Assembly: GCF_019097595.1 (NCBI RefSeq)
Contig: NC_080734.1
Location: 9,097,392-9,161,391, forward strand
Direction: 5' to 3'
From: Hemibagrus wyckioides
Taxonomy: Eukaryota > Chordata > Actinopteri > Siluriformes > Bagridae
DNA: 64,000 nt
Part shown: positions 24,759-37,735 of the stretch, piece after piece
Layout of the letters: every line of letters starts with the position of its first letter
How positions within the stretch are numbered: the first letter of the stretch is position 1
Notes under the pieces: generated by a model
What the model saw: the letters and a program-made list of their open reading frames with translations, nothing else
Databases searched by the model: none
Told to the model about the DNA's origin: nothing
Program-made: the position numbers and the translations under genes

Positions 24759-24914
24759 AGGAATTAAAGGATCTGCTGCTAACATCTTAGCACCAGATAC
24801 CACAGCACACCTTCAGGGATCTAGTGCCTCGATGGGTCAGGGCTGTTTTGGCAACAAAAAGTGGACCAACACAACTTTAGGCAGGTGGTCATAATGTTAT
24901 GCCTGATTGCTGTA

Positions 24915-26338
24915 TACATACTGTCACTCTTTTAGGGTTGGGTTAAAAGCTAGTTGCTATTATTAGCAGTGGGGAAAGGAGAAAATAAGCATCTCCTTCC
25001 CTTTTAAAACTCATGTACTACAAATTTAAGATTAGCATCTTTCTTATTTTAAAAGTAAAATTTACTTTAGTTCAAGGTAAATGGAACAAATGAAATTGAA
25101 ATGGTCTTCCTTTGTTTAAGAAAACTTTACTTGTATTTCTTGTACAAATGATCCACATAAATCTCAACACTGGAAGAAATACACACATCATCCAAAAGTT
25201 ATCATTACTACATAATGGGCAATAACACCTTAAAATGGTTCCAACCAGAAGAGGCATGCCAATGACTAAGTGCACTTCCATCATTACTTGACTCAGTTAT
25301 GCGCACACACACACGCACACACAAACAAACCATACCCCTGACTGAAAAACACAACGAGGGTGATCCAAGAAAGCTTAAGAGAAACATTTGATCTTTAGGT
25401 AGAAACCATTCGAGCTTTAGCCCTAAAATCCAACACAAAACAAGAACTACGAATAAAAAACACCCATAACACTTACAATACACCCCTTCTGTAGTATGAA
25501 ATTGGTTCAAGTAAACATCACTTCGCTTGTAAGCACTTGTGAATTATTTTTCTTGAGCTGCTGATTAAAATATCTCTGTCCTTTTCTCCCTCTCTTACTC
25601 TGATTCTCACTTCAGCAACTGTAGTATTACTCTTTCTGCGTAATATTCTCTGTTCCTCTGCTTTTCTTTTTTTTATACCATTCTCTTTATCCCTTGCTCT
25701 CATTTCGTCTGTCTTTCTGCGATCTGATACCTTCTGTTTTTCATGATCTGATACTTTCAAAATGAAACCTGGTCTAAATACAGTGGCTTCTGCATGATGA
25801 ATTTCAAATCTTATTTCACAAATGCACAACAAAAGGTTCATAGAAAATATCACTTTACTATGTTTAACTGTCTTTCACACAGAACAGTGGAGAGTCACAG
25901 CAAGAGAGAACACAGCAGGTGATGGCACCTATTTTTGGGGCTGTTTTCCAGAATGATGTTTTTTTTTTATTATTATTATTTTCACTGCCTAAACTGGAAA
26001 TAGGATAACTTTCTCCAGTTTCTTTCAATCTGTTAGGTTCAGCAATAGGATTTATGCTTTCCTTATTTTGCTGCCATAAAGATTCTCCACTTCTGCTTGG
26101 AGTTTCTGCACTTAGGTCTTACTTTTTTGCTGTTGTGGAAGCTCCAACATGGATACCTTCACTTCCTCAATTCAGTTTATGCCGAGGTCTCACCCTTTCT
26201 TAATTTGGATCACTTCGCCTGTATGCCATAGCTTTGTAGCTATGAACTGCTGCTGTAATCATAAAGACTCTCCTTTGCTCATCCCAGATCTCTCAGTCAC
26301 AATACTGAACATTACGTATTTAGACCTCTTGATGTTTT

Positions 26339-26339
<1 letters not shown>
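24915..26339. other. Gene-poor stretch
   Basis: Unique AT-rich DNA with a short CA tract near 25304. A charged minus-strand frame of 111 codons at 25518-25853 follows a pyrimidine-rich top strand and is not called. Confidence 0.5.
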
Positions 26340-26381
<42 letters not shown>

Positions 26382-26445
26382 CTTTATTCATCCCAAAGGG
26401 AAATTCACACTTGTAGAAGTTGCACTTGTAGAAGAGTAATGATTT
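26340..26445 (-). mobile_element. Retroposon 3' tail with (GATA)n, inverted orientation
   Basis: About ten GATA units (26340-26381) are followed by CTTTATTCATCCCAAAGGGA and AATTCACACTTG. This is the reverse complement of the ACCATTGGGATGAATAAAGT-(ATCT)n terminus at 11.5 kb. The element body is cut off by the Tigger-like MITE that follows. Confidence 0.55.
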
Positions 26446-26446
26446 A

Positions 26447-26830
26447 CAGTAGTGCCCCGTTTTACACCGATTCCGACTTTACGTCGCTCATCCTTAAATA
26501 TTAAATTGAAAAATTAAATCCAACTTACGGCGCTTTACACAACCTTACGTCAGTCCCTCTGTCCTATAGCAACAATGAAAAACGGCTAATAAAACCAAAC
26601 TAAACAAAATTCTTTTTATAAAATAAGAATATTATATTATATTATATTATATTATATTATATTATATTATATTATATTATATTATATTATATTATATTAT
26701 ATTATATTATATTATATTATATTGTAGGGAACATATACAGCACTTTATATGGGGCATTTCCAGCTTACAGCAAAAATCGAATTACGTCGCGTCTCTTGGA
26801 ACCAATTAACGACGTAGGGCAGGGGTACTG
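26447..26830. mobile_element. Tigger/pogo-like MITE
   Basis: CAGTAGTGCCCCGTTTTACA at the left and CAGTACCCCTGCCCTACGTC (complement of the right end) are terminal inverted repeats flanked by TA on both sides (26445-26446 and 26831-26832). The CAGTA...CCCC...ACGTCG style resembles pogo/Tigger ends. The 384-bp body has no transposase. A pentanucleotide array has expanded inside it. Confidence 0.7.
26630..26723. repeat. (ATTAT)n pentanucleotide array
   Basis: About 19 uninterrupted ATTAT units inside the Tigger-like MITE. Confidence 0.95.
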
Positions 26831-26832
26831 TA

Positions 26833-29246
26833 TGACTGTATAATCTTACAATGCAGTGTCACGAGGAAGAGGATGATTTCCATTTTAAGTCAAGGTATTA
26901 TCCTCATGCGCTCTTATGAAGTTTTCCCTTGCCACTGTCATCATTGGTTTGCTGATTAAGGAAGGAGGACTTTTGTAAAGGTGTTTATTACAAATAAAGC
27001 AGTTGATAAACCGAAGATGTTAATATTCATGTTGCAACCCAGAAAATGTTTGAAAATTTCTGCTTGTTTAGGAATGCACCCGTTGTACCGATATCAGACA
27101 ATTAGTGGCCTGATTGAACCAGATTTGAGTTTACTGACAGGCGTAATATGGATCTTATGCCCGTACACATTGTTGTGTGCATTATATGTGCAGGAATGAA
27201 ATATGCTGCTTATTTTATAGAGTACTTATGTATTGTATGTAACTGTGCATGTCCTTGTAAACAATGCTTCCTTTTATTCGTGTGTATGGAGGAATATTGT
27301 TTCTACCTCTACAGACTAAACCTTTGCCTCTCTGACTGCGTGTGATGTAGAGTTAGGAGTGGACATGAGAGAGGAAGTGAATTAATGAGCTTCCTCCTTC
27401 CCCCTCTTTCCTATCAGCAGATGCTCTCTACAGAAATCTCACTGTAGGGCCATGTCCTATTTAATCAGGCCCCCTCTCACTGATCCCTGCAAGTGCTGAC
27501 TCGGCTCCTCGGACAAGCCCAATCCTCTGTCCACATCTCATTTCCTATTCACCTCTCTTCCTCTTGCTCTCCCCTACCTCGCATCTCTGTTTTTCCCTCT
27601 CCCTCCTCTATTCTTTATTTTCTTTCCCTTTTTTTTTCTTTCTTTTTCTCTTTCCTATCTCCCTTTTTCTCTTCGATCTCCTTTTACCTCTCCTACCCAA
27701 CTCTCCTTCTTTTCTTTTTCTTCTTCTTCTCAGGTCTTCACCTTTCTTTTCTTCTCTCATTTTTATCTCCTCTCCTTTACTTTTGTCATAGCTTTTTTTC
27801 TCCTTATCTTCAGTTATCTTCTTTTCTCTCATGTTTTCTTTTTTTTTCTCTCCACTCATCTTATTTTGCCATCTTCTCGTCTTTTGTTTTCTTCTCGTCT
27901 TTATTCTCACCTCTTTAACTTTGGGTTTTCGGAAAGCATGCATATCTTCCCGAAGGATTTTTTTTCCCCATCGAGTGTAGCACAATAACTTTCACACAGC
28001 ACAATAATTTATCCCACTGAAATGGTTATATCAATATCATAAAATTTCCACTTTATTGCATATAGTGCTCTGTGGCCTTTTATATTCAATAAATTCACTG
28101 TTATGCTGAAACACATAAATGGTCAGGAATTATGAAGTATGAACCCATAATTCAGCCTTCCATTAATGATCCATGTTTCAGTTATGTATCATTTGGAAAT
28201 CAGCTATAAATCTGATATTAATTTAAGCCTTTCTTTTTTTTTTTTAAGAACGCTCTTTTGTCCAGAATTCTAATCATCATAAGTTATATGGTGATATACA
28301 AGGTTGGTCCAGTTTCATTATATAAATTCACTGTAAATGAACCTAATGACAGGATTTGTGTATTTTTGGACAAAATGAGATTCTTAAATAGAAATCTTAG
28401 GAATGTTGTGAGACTATGTTGATCTGATGAGGGTATGTTGATCAAATCTGGGTAGATCTCACTAAAGTCTTATAATAAAAGAGACGTCTTGGAGGTCAGA
28501 GCTTTGTCCTTCACCTCTTTGCCGTTGTATAATGATGGGTGAAGAGAGGGAAGAAGACAGTAGGAGTTGTCAGTAGGAGCTATCACTGTCTTTCTCATCA
28601 GCAGTGGTTCTCAGGAAGTCATTGATCTCTCCCCTTCTTTCATCTTCTTCTATTCTTCTATTCTTTTCATTAAATCTCTATATCTTCTATATGCTTTTTT
28701 TGCTCTACTCTTTTTCAGTCTTTAATGTGTTCATCCAAATTTCTGTGCAGTTTTAATATAATTAACATGTGAATAGTATACATATGTTGTATAGACATTC
28801 ACAATGTTTCACACTTTTTCACATGTGGACTTTTCCCATGTAGTGACTGCGACCTTTAGTGTGTGGTCAAGCTAACATGGGCTTCGTGGCAAAGAAAAGT
28901 GTGAGGAGTCAGTTTTGGAAGAGGAAAAAGAACACTGATGGTTTTTAGGTAGCTAAGAAAAACAGGCCAAAGAAGAAGACAGCACCTGCTGAGTAGCTAT
29001 TCTTTTATCCATTATGTGTTCAAGTAGCTTAAGGCTAAAAAACTCGGGAAATTAAATGGCAGATGCAGATGTAAATCACTAGATTCACTGCAAATCCTCT
29101 GGGATCATATCCAGGAAGGAGATTTTTTGCATTCAGGATGGTGACTGGTGAGGTATCCTTTTTGTTCCTGTTTTTCATTTTGGCTTAGTAGAGAATTGTA
29201 CTGTGAGGAGACTTAAACTCAGAAAATTAGGAACATTTTTTTGGAT

Positions 29247-29247
<1 letters not shown>
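26833..29247. other. Gene-poor stretch with a polypyrimidine tract
   Basis: No gene is supported. Frames of 125-141 codons at 27493-27985 arise from the pyrimidine tract listed separately. The remainder is unique AT-rich DNA. Confidence 0.55.
27540..27930. repeat. Long irregular polypyrimidine tract
   Basis: Nearly 400 bp in which C and T greatly predominate (TCTTT, CTCC, TTCTTCTTC words) with scattered purines. Not periodic. The antisense reading gives a lysine- and arginine-rich pseudo-protein typical of purine-rich strands. Confidence 0.7.

Positions 29248-29322
<75 letters not shown>
29248..29322. repeat. (AT)n microsatellite
   Basis: About 37 uninterrupted AT units; can extrude a cruciform. 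Confidence 0.95.
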
Positions 29323-29326
<4 letters not shown>

Positions 29327-29734
29327 CCTTTTTTTAGGCTTCTTGCTGTTTTTGGATTTTGAGGTCAGTTGAAACTGTTTATAAAGTGACTTGAGATTGT
29401 TTATAATTTGTACTTTCTGCTAGCTTAAAAGTAAAAAAAATCAATCACCTAATATTATAAATAATGTACTAAATAGATCCTGCCCTGGTTTCTATTGGCT
29501 GCATCATTAAAAAATAGTTGTAGTGTTACTGTACACACTTTATACACATTTTCTTTGTTTACATTTTGTAAAATGGATGAGGAAAGTCATGTATCATCAG
29601 GTGATGGGGCATATACCAACAGCATGCAGTAGCAATGACGAAATTTTAATATAATACGTTATAAGAAAAACCCATGTCCCTTGACAAACTCTCATACCTG
29701 CATTAGAATGATATACATAAAATCTTTCAGTTAG

Positions 29735-30250
29735 AATTTAGACCTTAGCCCAGTACTGAGAAAGCGCTGGTTAAAGTAGTAAATGACTACAGGTCACTGA
29801 TCAGGGTTGTGTCTCCTTGCTTTTGTTGCTCATTCTTTGCACAACATTTTTTAAAAATTGATTACAATATTCTCCTAGATAGATTAGTGTTTTGAGTTAA
29901 GGGAAAGTTTCATTCTGGCTCAGGTCTTATAATACTGATCAGTTTTGCAAATACTCTAAGAAACCAAAAGTTTGGTGTTCCTCAAGGCTCTGTTCTAGGC
30001 ACTCTGACCTCATCTCTGCATAGGCTGTCCTGGGTACAATTATTTGTTAATATGATGATGGATTCTGCCATTATTCTGATGACATGCAGCTCAATGAAGC
30101 TGAGGAATGTGTAAAGGACATTAAACATGAATAACTTCTTCCTACTTAGGACAAAGTGGTCTTTGGTGAGAATGGCTAGTTGGTGTAGGCTCCTTAGTTC
30201 CAGTGAAGGAAAATTGAAATACTGTACCATACAGAGACATTGTGTATAAC
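29735..30250 (+). pseudogene. L2-clade LINE reverse transcriptase remnant
   Basis: Plus-strand blocks in L2 order are: EKALVKVVNDY at about 29758; QKFGVPQGSVLG at about 29966-30001; a YSDDMQL-like version of the YADDTQL catalytic motif at about 30074-30095; and ECVKDIKHE at about 30102-30130. Stops and small indels separate them. The first block is nearly identical to the one in the minus-strand copy at 14.46 kb, so both derive from the same family. Confidence 0.75.
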
Positions 30251-32404
30251 TATATGCTCCCAACTTTGTGGAATCAGTTTGGAATAGGCCTGCATTTGGG
30301 TGGGAATTCCAGAAATGACGATCTCTGCTAACAAGGAGGGTAATTTGGTAAATATTGATTTGAGCCAGAATGGTGTAAAAACGTATTAAATTCCTACCTT
30401 CTGAAAAGGTACAAAAACAGAATAAGTAAACAATACAAAAAAAGTAATGACGTATACAGAATACATTAAGTTCTTTGTAGCAGACAAATCATTCATGAGT
30501 GACATTAATTTTCGCATTCAGACTGTATAAATTAGTGCATATTATTGCACATTGCTAACATCACAAGGAACAGGAAGTGTCAGGGAAGTCTCTGGAAAAC
30601 TAATTATACTGCTTAAAGCTGATGAGTTAAAGAGCAGGTCACATACTCATTCATAAAATTATTCAAGCCGAAATATTCGAACATTTTAGTAGGATGACAG
30701 GTTCTTTGCATTGCTTGAATCCAGATTATTGTGTGAGATTATTGTATTTCTTGTTTTATGACTCAGAGTTGTGTGGGGGGGAAGTCTTGTGGGTCTGACT
30801 TACTGCCAAAGGGTTGACACTTTATAAAAAGACACAGAAATTGCACAGACACTTTACACACTAAAGCGTGTCTGTGTGCGTCTCTCCGATGCCTACATGT
30901 ATTTCGGTGTGACTGAGGCTAGTCTTAAGTAAATGTTTTGCGGTTATTGCCTTGGACACCAATAGATATCATAGATGATGACATTATTCAATACATACCA
31001 TAAAGCTACATGGAGACTATAGTGGTACACACTGCGAAATGAACACTGGTGTATGGAGATCCTTCCCAAAAATTTCAGATAGATCTGCTTGTCTGACAAT
31101 AGCCTGCTTTGTCTAGTTTTTAATCACCTGTCCATCAAGATTCAGAGTACTGCTTCTCCCTTTTCTGCTGTCGTATTGGTTTGAATAAAACCAGAAACTT
31201 GCACTTGCTTCCATCTGTCCAATTCACAAGCATACGAAACAAGCTGGTTTGTAGTCTGGGATTTGTATATTTCGGGCAATAAGTGAAAAATAACATTATA
31301 TAAAAATCTGAGAACTCAGATTCCTATCACATTTCAAAGAAGAAAAAACATTTAGGACCACTTCAGTTCAAGGACAGACTGACAGACAGATAACTGAATT
31401 AAGATTGCAGTATACTAGGTATAAAATTCTACAAAGAGATATCTGAAAGGATATCTCGATCTCTCAGGGCCTTAAGCTAAATCCTCATGTTGAGGCTCTC
31501 TGGTGTTGTAGAGTAGTACTGCATATAAGACACAGGAATTAAGATTTACACAGCGTGGATTTGAACATTTCCGTATGGAGCTGTGAGAGTTGTAGTGCTG
31601 CAGGAGAGAGAATTGTGCTTTGTGCTGGGTGGGTAACAGATTAGGGATGTGGGCTCAGATAAGGCTATAAAGTGGACTTGTTTAATAAAGCAGGGGTTTA
31701 GAGTGTGATGAACCTTCCTCTCTGTTTATGCTGTTTCATTCCTTCAATAAAATACCAGAGGGGCTTTTGGATTCTTCATAACTCTGTGTTTCAGACTCTG
31801 TGTTTTGTTACTGGTGTCCTTAAAAATTCAGTTTTGATCCAGAGTGCCATGAATGCGATTATAAAATTTCATTTTAATTTCTATAGCACACATTGTTTTG
31901 TTTTTTCATTCTTGAATAACTTTATAATTTTATTTATTGTAAAAGACATTATATTTAATGCATTTTATTTTCCCTCAAATGTTACTATTGACATTTTAAT
32001 CATAAAAAAAAAAACAGTCTGTGTAAAAGCCAGATGATGACATTTGTTCAGTGATGCAGAATCTTTCATGTGGCAATTGTGTGCATGTGGAATTGATTGA
32101 ATTTCCCATCTCTAGCATACAGTATAGAGGGAGAAATCTGAAATAATTATACCATTAACATTACGCAACATCCACAGAGTTAATGGTGCATTCTGCAAAG
32201 TTGTGTATCCTCTGAAATCTGCTACAGTTTTTTAACAAGGTGACCTGCTTTATAAAAAGGAGAAAATTGTAACGGTGTTATAGAATTAATTGTTAATCAA
32301 CAAAATGAATGTGTAAGTAGCAAATGTGATGGGCTGAAAGCAGCATGGGTTTACAGTTTTCATACCATGTTCTTATCCTTTTTATCTTCAGACAGGTTAA
32401 AAAT

Positions 32405-32405
<1 letters not shown>

Positions 32406-32457
<52 letters not shown>

Positions 32458-32460
32458 AAA
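32406..32460. repeat. (GAAA)n microsatellite
   Basis: About 13 uninterrupted GAAA units. Confidence 0.95.
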
Positions 32461-33014
32461 ACAGTGTCTTTGTGAGGTATTGGGCCAATACATGAGCACA
32501 GAATATGATTTACATGTTTTTCCATACTCATCAAAACATTCACTGAACCCTCATGCCCTGTGGGTGGAGGCGGGGTCATCCTGGAAGAGGAAGGACCTCT
32601 CTCATCAGCATAGAAATATTTCATCATAGGATATCATCATGGTAATAAGGCAGAAGAACTTTCTATTGATTTGCAGTGACTCTTCCCTGTAATGGGACAA
32701 CTGGACCCAAAGCATGCCAGCAAAATCCCAAAGCGTAACACAAAACAACCCCTGGGTTTTTTACCTCTTTAATTTGTCACCCCTCACTGCTTCCCTGTGC
32801 TAGACTTACATGTCTAAAAATCCATAGATATGTAAATCTGAAACAAGTCTGTAGTTATCATTTATCTAATAAACTCCATTCAGATACAAATCCTATATTC
32901 CAATAATGAATATTGCATATTTATTCATTTAAACACAAAATAGACAATGCATGCTATTTGGCTGATTTGAATGGTGTCCCCAGAAAAGGTCCCATGTAGA
33001 TTGGGGGGGGTGGG

Positions 33015-33160
33015 TCACATGAAAATTCCACACACAAAATTTGTTAAAGAAATTGGTAACAGAATTTCAGATGACTGTGTGGCATTCACATATTAGAGAC
33101 AGGAAATAGGAAATCACACCCATATTTTTAAAACCTCGCTGTTGTGGAAATAGGCTTCTG
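33015..33160 (+). repeat. Diverged direct repeat, copy A
   Basis: It shares ACACAAAATTTGTTA, CAGAATTT, AGACAGGAAAT, CACCC(A/G)TAT and TGGTGGAAA-type words, in the same order, with copy B about 346 bp downstream. Similarity is patchy, indicating an old duplication. Confidence 0.55.
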
Positions 33161-33366
33161 CAAATTTAATACCTATGCTTCAACTGCATTCATTTACATG
33201 TGCAATCCTGTGGTGACTTTCATGCTTAATAAATCGCACTGCAAATACGACGTAAATAATTTATTTCCTTTCTCCCCCCACTTTTAGATAGAGATATCCT
33301 CAATTGTATATTTTAGATAGAAATACCCTAAATTGCATAGCAATTGCAACAGCTTGCAAATTCCCC

Positions 33367-33530
33367 ATGAGACATGCAAACACAAAATTTGTTACAAATG
33401 ACAGATTTACAGAATTTAACATCGATTTGAGATGGTTATCATGATCTATTCCCGATATTAAGGCGTTCACATGCAATTACTGAAGACAGGAAATTGCACC
33501 CGTATATTTCTAAAGCCGCTATGGTGGAAA
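33367..33530 (+). repeat. Diverged direct repeat, copy B
   Basis: Second member of the pair; also contains GGCGTTCACATGCAATTACT where copy A has GGCATTCACATATTAGAGAC. Confidence 0.55.
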
Positions 33531-34775
33531 CCTGACATGTGCTGCATATTGCCACTTGCCATGAAGTCCTGCGTCAGGTTTAACATTGGTGTAAATTAGC
33601 TTGATACTTAGCTGAGTCTGGGATTTAGCACATCTTTGCTAACTCAGCAGAGATGCTTGGTTTCACTCCAGTGGTTTGAACCTGTGCTCTTTCTTGAATA
33701 TTCCAGTACGCTTACTTTATCCTCTGTTGTTTCTGATCGAAAGAGTGTGTGTACAGATTTAGAGGACGGCAGGTTCTTAGTAATTTGTCATTTAGCTGTC
33801 CACTACCATGTATTTAACAGTAAGTTTACTACCATATTGTATTACAATTAAAACATCATAAGCACATGACAGTGAAAGAAGATGTATTGTTTACCGGCTT
33901 TACAAACCTTTTGAGTCCATGTCTTCATTTCAAGTAATCAAATTGTCAAAATCATGACACCTTTGACAGCCGTTTGGAATACGGTGTATGACCACAGCAG
34001 CATTGCTTGTCTATACCTTATATAGCATGGGTCATCAATTAGTTTTGACCTGGAGCAAAATTCTCACAGAACAAATGTTGTTTAGGCCACACAACATCCC
34101 CACTTTTCAATATACACACAATCAATCACCTCACCAAACTAAACACCTCACACACTTTAAAACACACAATCCATCATTCATTCTCCTAGGTCTTGGTCAC
34201 TCTTATCCTGTTCACCTTTCCCTTGCTTAACCTTACACACACACTGGTTAAAATGGGTGACAGTAATAATGCACTTTAAAAGTGTGGTGGAAAAACTGAG
34301 CTGAACATGGTAAAAGAACATCTGTGCTGAAATAAGAATTCAAATGACTCCCTATTATAACCACTTTACAAGTATGATTTATTTTCACCCTACTGTTTCT
34401 TGGCACATTTTATACAAAACTTTGTACTGCAATGATTATCTCGTTTAAAGTGGAAGTGACAACAGCGTATCCACTTTTCTCCAAATTCTTCTTAAAATGT
34501 GAAAGACAGGGACCATGGTTGGGAACTGGTTTGGTTGATTGGTTGGTTGGTTGGTAGGTAGTTGACCTAGGTTCTATTGGAAGTGTTCTATCTTCCTCTA
34601 TTTTTGCTGCCCAATTATAAGTCCTTGGTATTATGCTTGCCAGCTTGTATATAGTACCTTATTTTATGGCTCTTTAAGCTATCTGTTTAGTATTACATAA
34701 GACTATTCAATAAAAGCCTCCTCATTCATCGTGTAAAAATGATCGGGTTGCCACAACTTTTTACTTTGTGGTTAA

Positions 34776-37735
34776 TGTGATAGGTTTGATGGATATGATT
34801 GGATGTCATGGGAGAAAGTGATGGATGTGATTGATGTGATGGAAGTGTTGGATATGATAGAAGTGATTGATGTGATGGGAGTGATGGACTTGATTGATGT
34901 GATGGGAATGATGGGAGTGATGGATGTGATGGATATGATTGATGTGTTGGGAGTGATGTGTGTGATGGGAGTTATGAGTGTGATGGACATGATTAATGGG
35001 ATGGAAGTGATGGATATGATTGATGTGATGGGAGTGATGGATGTGATGGATATGATTGATGTGATGGGAATGATGGATGTGATGGATATGATTGATGTGT
35101 TGGGAATGATGTGTGTGATGGGAGTTATGGGTGTGATGGACATGATTAATGGGATGGATGTGATGGATATGATGGATGTGATGGGAATGATGGATGTGAT
35201 GGATATGATTGATGTGTTGGGAGTGATGTGTGTGATGGGAGTTATGGGTGTGATGGATATGATTAATGGGATGGAAGTGATGGGAGTGATGGATGTGATG
35301 GATATGATTGATGTGATGGGAATGATGGATGTGATGGATATGATTGATGTGATGGGAGTGATGGATGTGATGGATATGATTGATGTGATGGGAATGATTG
35401 ATGTGATGGATATGATTGATGTGTTGGGAGTGATGTGTGTGATGGGAGTTATGGGTGTGATGGACATGATTAATGGGATGGATGTGATGGATATGATGGA
35501 TGTGATGGGAATGATGGATGTGATGGATATGATTGATGTGTTGGGAGTGATGTGTGTGATGGGAGTTATGGGTGTGATGGATATGATTAATGGGATGGAA
35601 GTGATGGGAGTGATGGATGTGATGGATATGATTGATGTGATGGGAATGATGGATGTGATGGATATGATTGATGTGTTGGGAATGATGGATGTGATGGATA
35701 TGATTGATGTGTTGGGAATGATGGATGTGATGGATATGATTGATGTGTTGGGAATGATGTGTGTGATGGGAGTTATGGGTGTGATGGACATGATTAATGG
35801 GATGGATGTGATGGATATGATTGATGTGATGGGAGTGATGGATGTGATGGATATGATTGATGTGATGGGAATGATTGATGTGATGGATATGACTGATGTG
35901 ATGGGAATGATGGATGTGATGGATATGATTGATGTGTTGGGAGTGATGTGTGTGATGGGAGTTATGGGTGTAATGGACATGATTAATGGGATGGATGTGA
36001 TGGATATGATTGATGTGATGGGAGTGATGGATGTGATGGATATGATTGATGTGATGGGAATGATGGATGTGATGGATATGATTGATGTGTTGGGAGTGAT
36101 GTGTGTGATGGGAGTTATGGGTGTGATGGACATGATTAATGGGATGGATGTGATGGATATGATTGATGTGATGGGAGTGATGGATATGATTGATGTGATG
36201 GATATGATTGATGTGATGGGAGTGATGGATATGATTGATGTGATGGATATGATTGATGTGATGGGAGTGATGGATATGATTGATGTGTTGGGAGTGATGG
36301 ATGTGATGGATATGATTGATGTGATGGGAATGATGGATGTGATGGATATGATTGATGTGTTGGGAGTAATGTGTGTGATGGGAGTTATGGGTGTGATGGA
36401 CATGATTAATGGGATGGATGTGATGGATATGATTGATGTGATGGGAGTGATGGATATGATTGATGTGATGGATATGATTGATGTGATGGGAGTGATGGAT
36501 ATGATTGATGTGTTGGGAGTGATGGATGTGATGGATATGATTGATGTGATGGGAATGATGGATGTGATGGATATGATTGATGTGTTGGGAGTAATGTGTG
36601 TGATGGGAGTTATGGGTGTGATGGACATGATTAATGGGATGGATGTGATGGATATGATTGATGTGTTGGGAGTGATGTGTGTGATGGATATGATTGATGT
36701 GATGGGAATGATGGATGTGATGGATATGATTGATGTGTTGGGAGTGATGTGTGTGATGGAAGTTATGGGTGTGATGGACATGATTAATGGGATGGATGTG
36801 ATGGATATGATTGATGTGTTGGAAGTGATGTGTGTGATGGATATGATTGATGTGTTGGAAGTGATGTGTGTGATGGATATGATTGATGTGTTGGGAGTGA
36901 TGTGTGTGATGGAAGTTATGGGTGTGATGGACATGATTAATGGGATGGATGTGATGGATATGATTGATGTGTTGGAAGTGATGTGTGTGATGGATATGAT
37001 TGATGTGTTGGAAGTGATGTGTGTGATGGATATGATTGATGTGTTGGGAGTGATGTGTGTGATGGGAGTTATGGGTGTGATGGACATGATTAATGGGATG
37101 GATGTGATGGATATGATTGATGTGTTGGGAGTGATGTGTGTGATGGATATGATTGATGTGTTGGGAGTGATGTGTGTGATGGGAGTTATGGGTGTGATGG
37201 ACATGATTAATGGGATGGATGTGATGGATATGATTGATGTGTTGGGAGTGATGTGTGTGATGGATATGATTGATGTGTTGGGAGTGATGTGTGTGATGGG
37301 AGTTATGGGTGTGATGGACATGATTAATGGGATGGATGTGATGGATATGATTGATGTGATGGGAATGATGGATGTGATGGATATGATTGATGTGTTGGGA
37401 GTGATGTGTGTGATGGGAGTTATGGGTGTGATGGACATGATTAATGGGATGGATGTGATGGATATGATTGATGTGATGGGAGTGATGGATGTGATGGGAA
37501 TGATGGATGGATGGATATGATTGATGTGATGGGAATGATGGATGGATGGATATGATTGATGTGATGGGAATGATGGATGGATGGATATGATTGATGTGAT
37601 GGGAATGATGGATGGATGGATATGATTGATGTGATGGGAATGATGGATGGATGGATATGATTGATGTGATGGGAATGATGGATGGATGGATATGATTGAT
37701 GTGATGGGAGTGATGTGTGTGATGGGAGTGAGATG
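34776..37735. repeat. 3-kb minisatellite of 9-bp monomers with 117-bp higher-order repeat
   Basis: The array is built from 9-bp variants of GTGATGGAT (ATGATTGAT, GTGTTGGGA, GTGATGTGT, GTTATGGGT, ATGATTAAT, GGGATGGAT). About 300 monomers span the region to 37495. The landmark GGGAGTTATG recurs at 37064, 37181, 37298 and 37415, exactly 117 bp (13 monomers) apart; earlier spacings that I measured (153, 117, 207, 117) are all multiples of nine. The + strand is almost devoid of C. Frames of 905 and 993 codons on the two strands are a by-product of a stop-free monomer whose length is divisible by three. Confidence 0.95.
37496..37705. repeat. 35-bp tandem block at the distal end of the array
   Basis: Six copies of a 35-bp unit (GGGAATGATGGATGGATGGA, then TATGATTGATGTGAT) start at 37496, 37531, 37566, 37601, 37636 and 37671. 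Thirty-five is 36 minus 1, so this block breaks the nine-base phase of the rest and ends the long frames. Confidence 0.95.

Larger units (their letters stand above)
23662..24914 (+). mobile_element. Longest copy of the Tc1 family, MITE-interrupted (copy 2)
   Basis: It is bounded by TACAGCGTTCAGGCATAACA at the left and the complement of GGTCATAATGTTATGCCTGA at the right, ending at TA. It contains a decayed N-terminal region, then most of the DDE domain. The reading is interrupted by a 196-bp MITE. Removing that insertion conceptually gives about 1.05 kb, short of a full Tc1 element because part of the N-terminal region is also missing. Confidence 0.85.
30251..34775. other. Gene-poor stretch, mostly unique DNA
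   Basis: No gene is supported. It contains a GAAA microsatellite and a diverged 150-bp direct duplication, both listed separately. A short TTGG run lies near 34532-34553. Confidence 0.55.

Noticed and set aside
25518..25853. Charged 111-codon minus-strand frame
   Set aside because: Lys/Arg/Glu richness follows from a pyrimidine-rich top strand (TCTTTCT, CTCCCTCTC words); no known family or gene structure.
27493..27985. Serine/leucine/phenylalanine-rich and lysine/arginine-rich frames
   Set aside because: They are both readings of one polypyrimidine tract.
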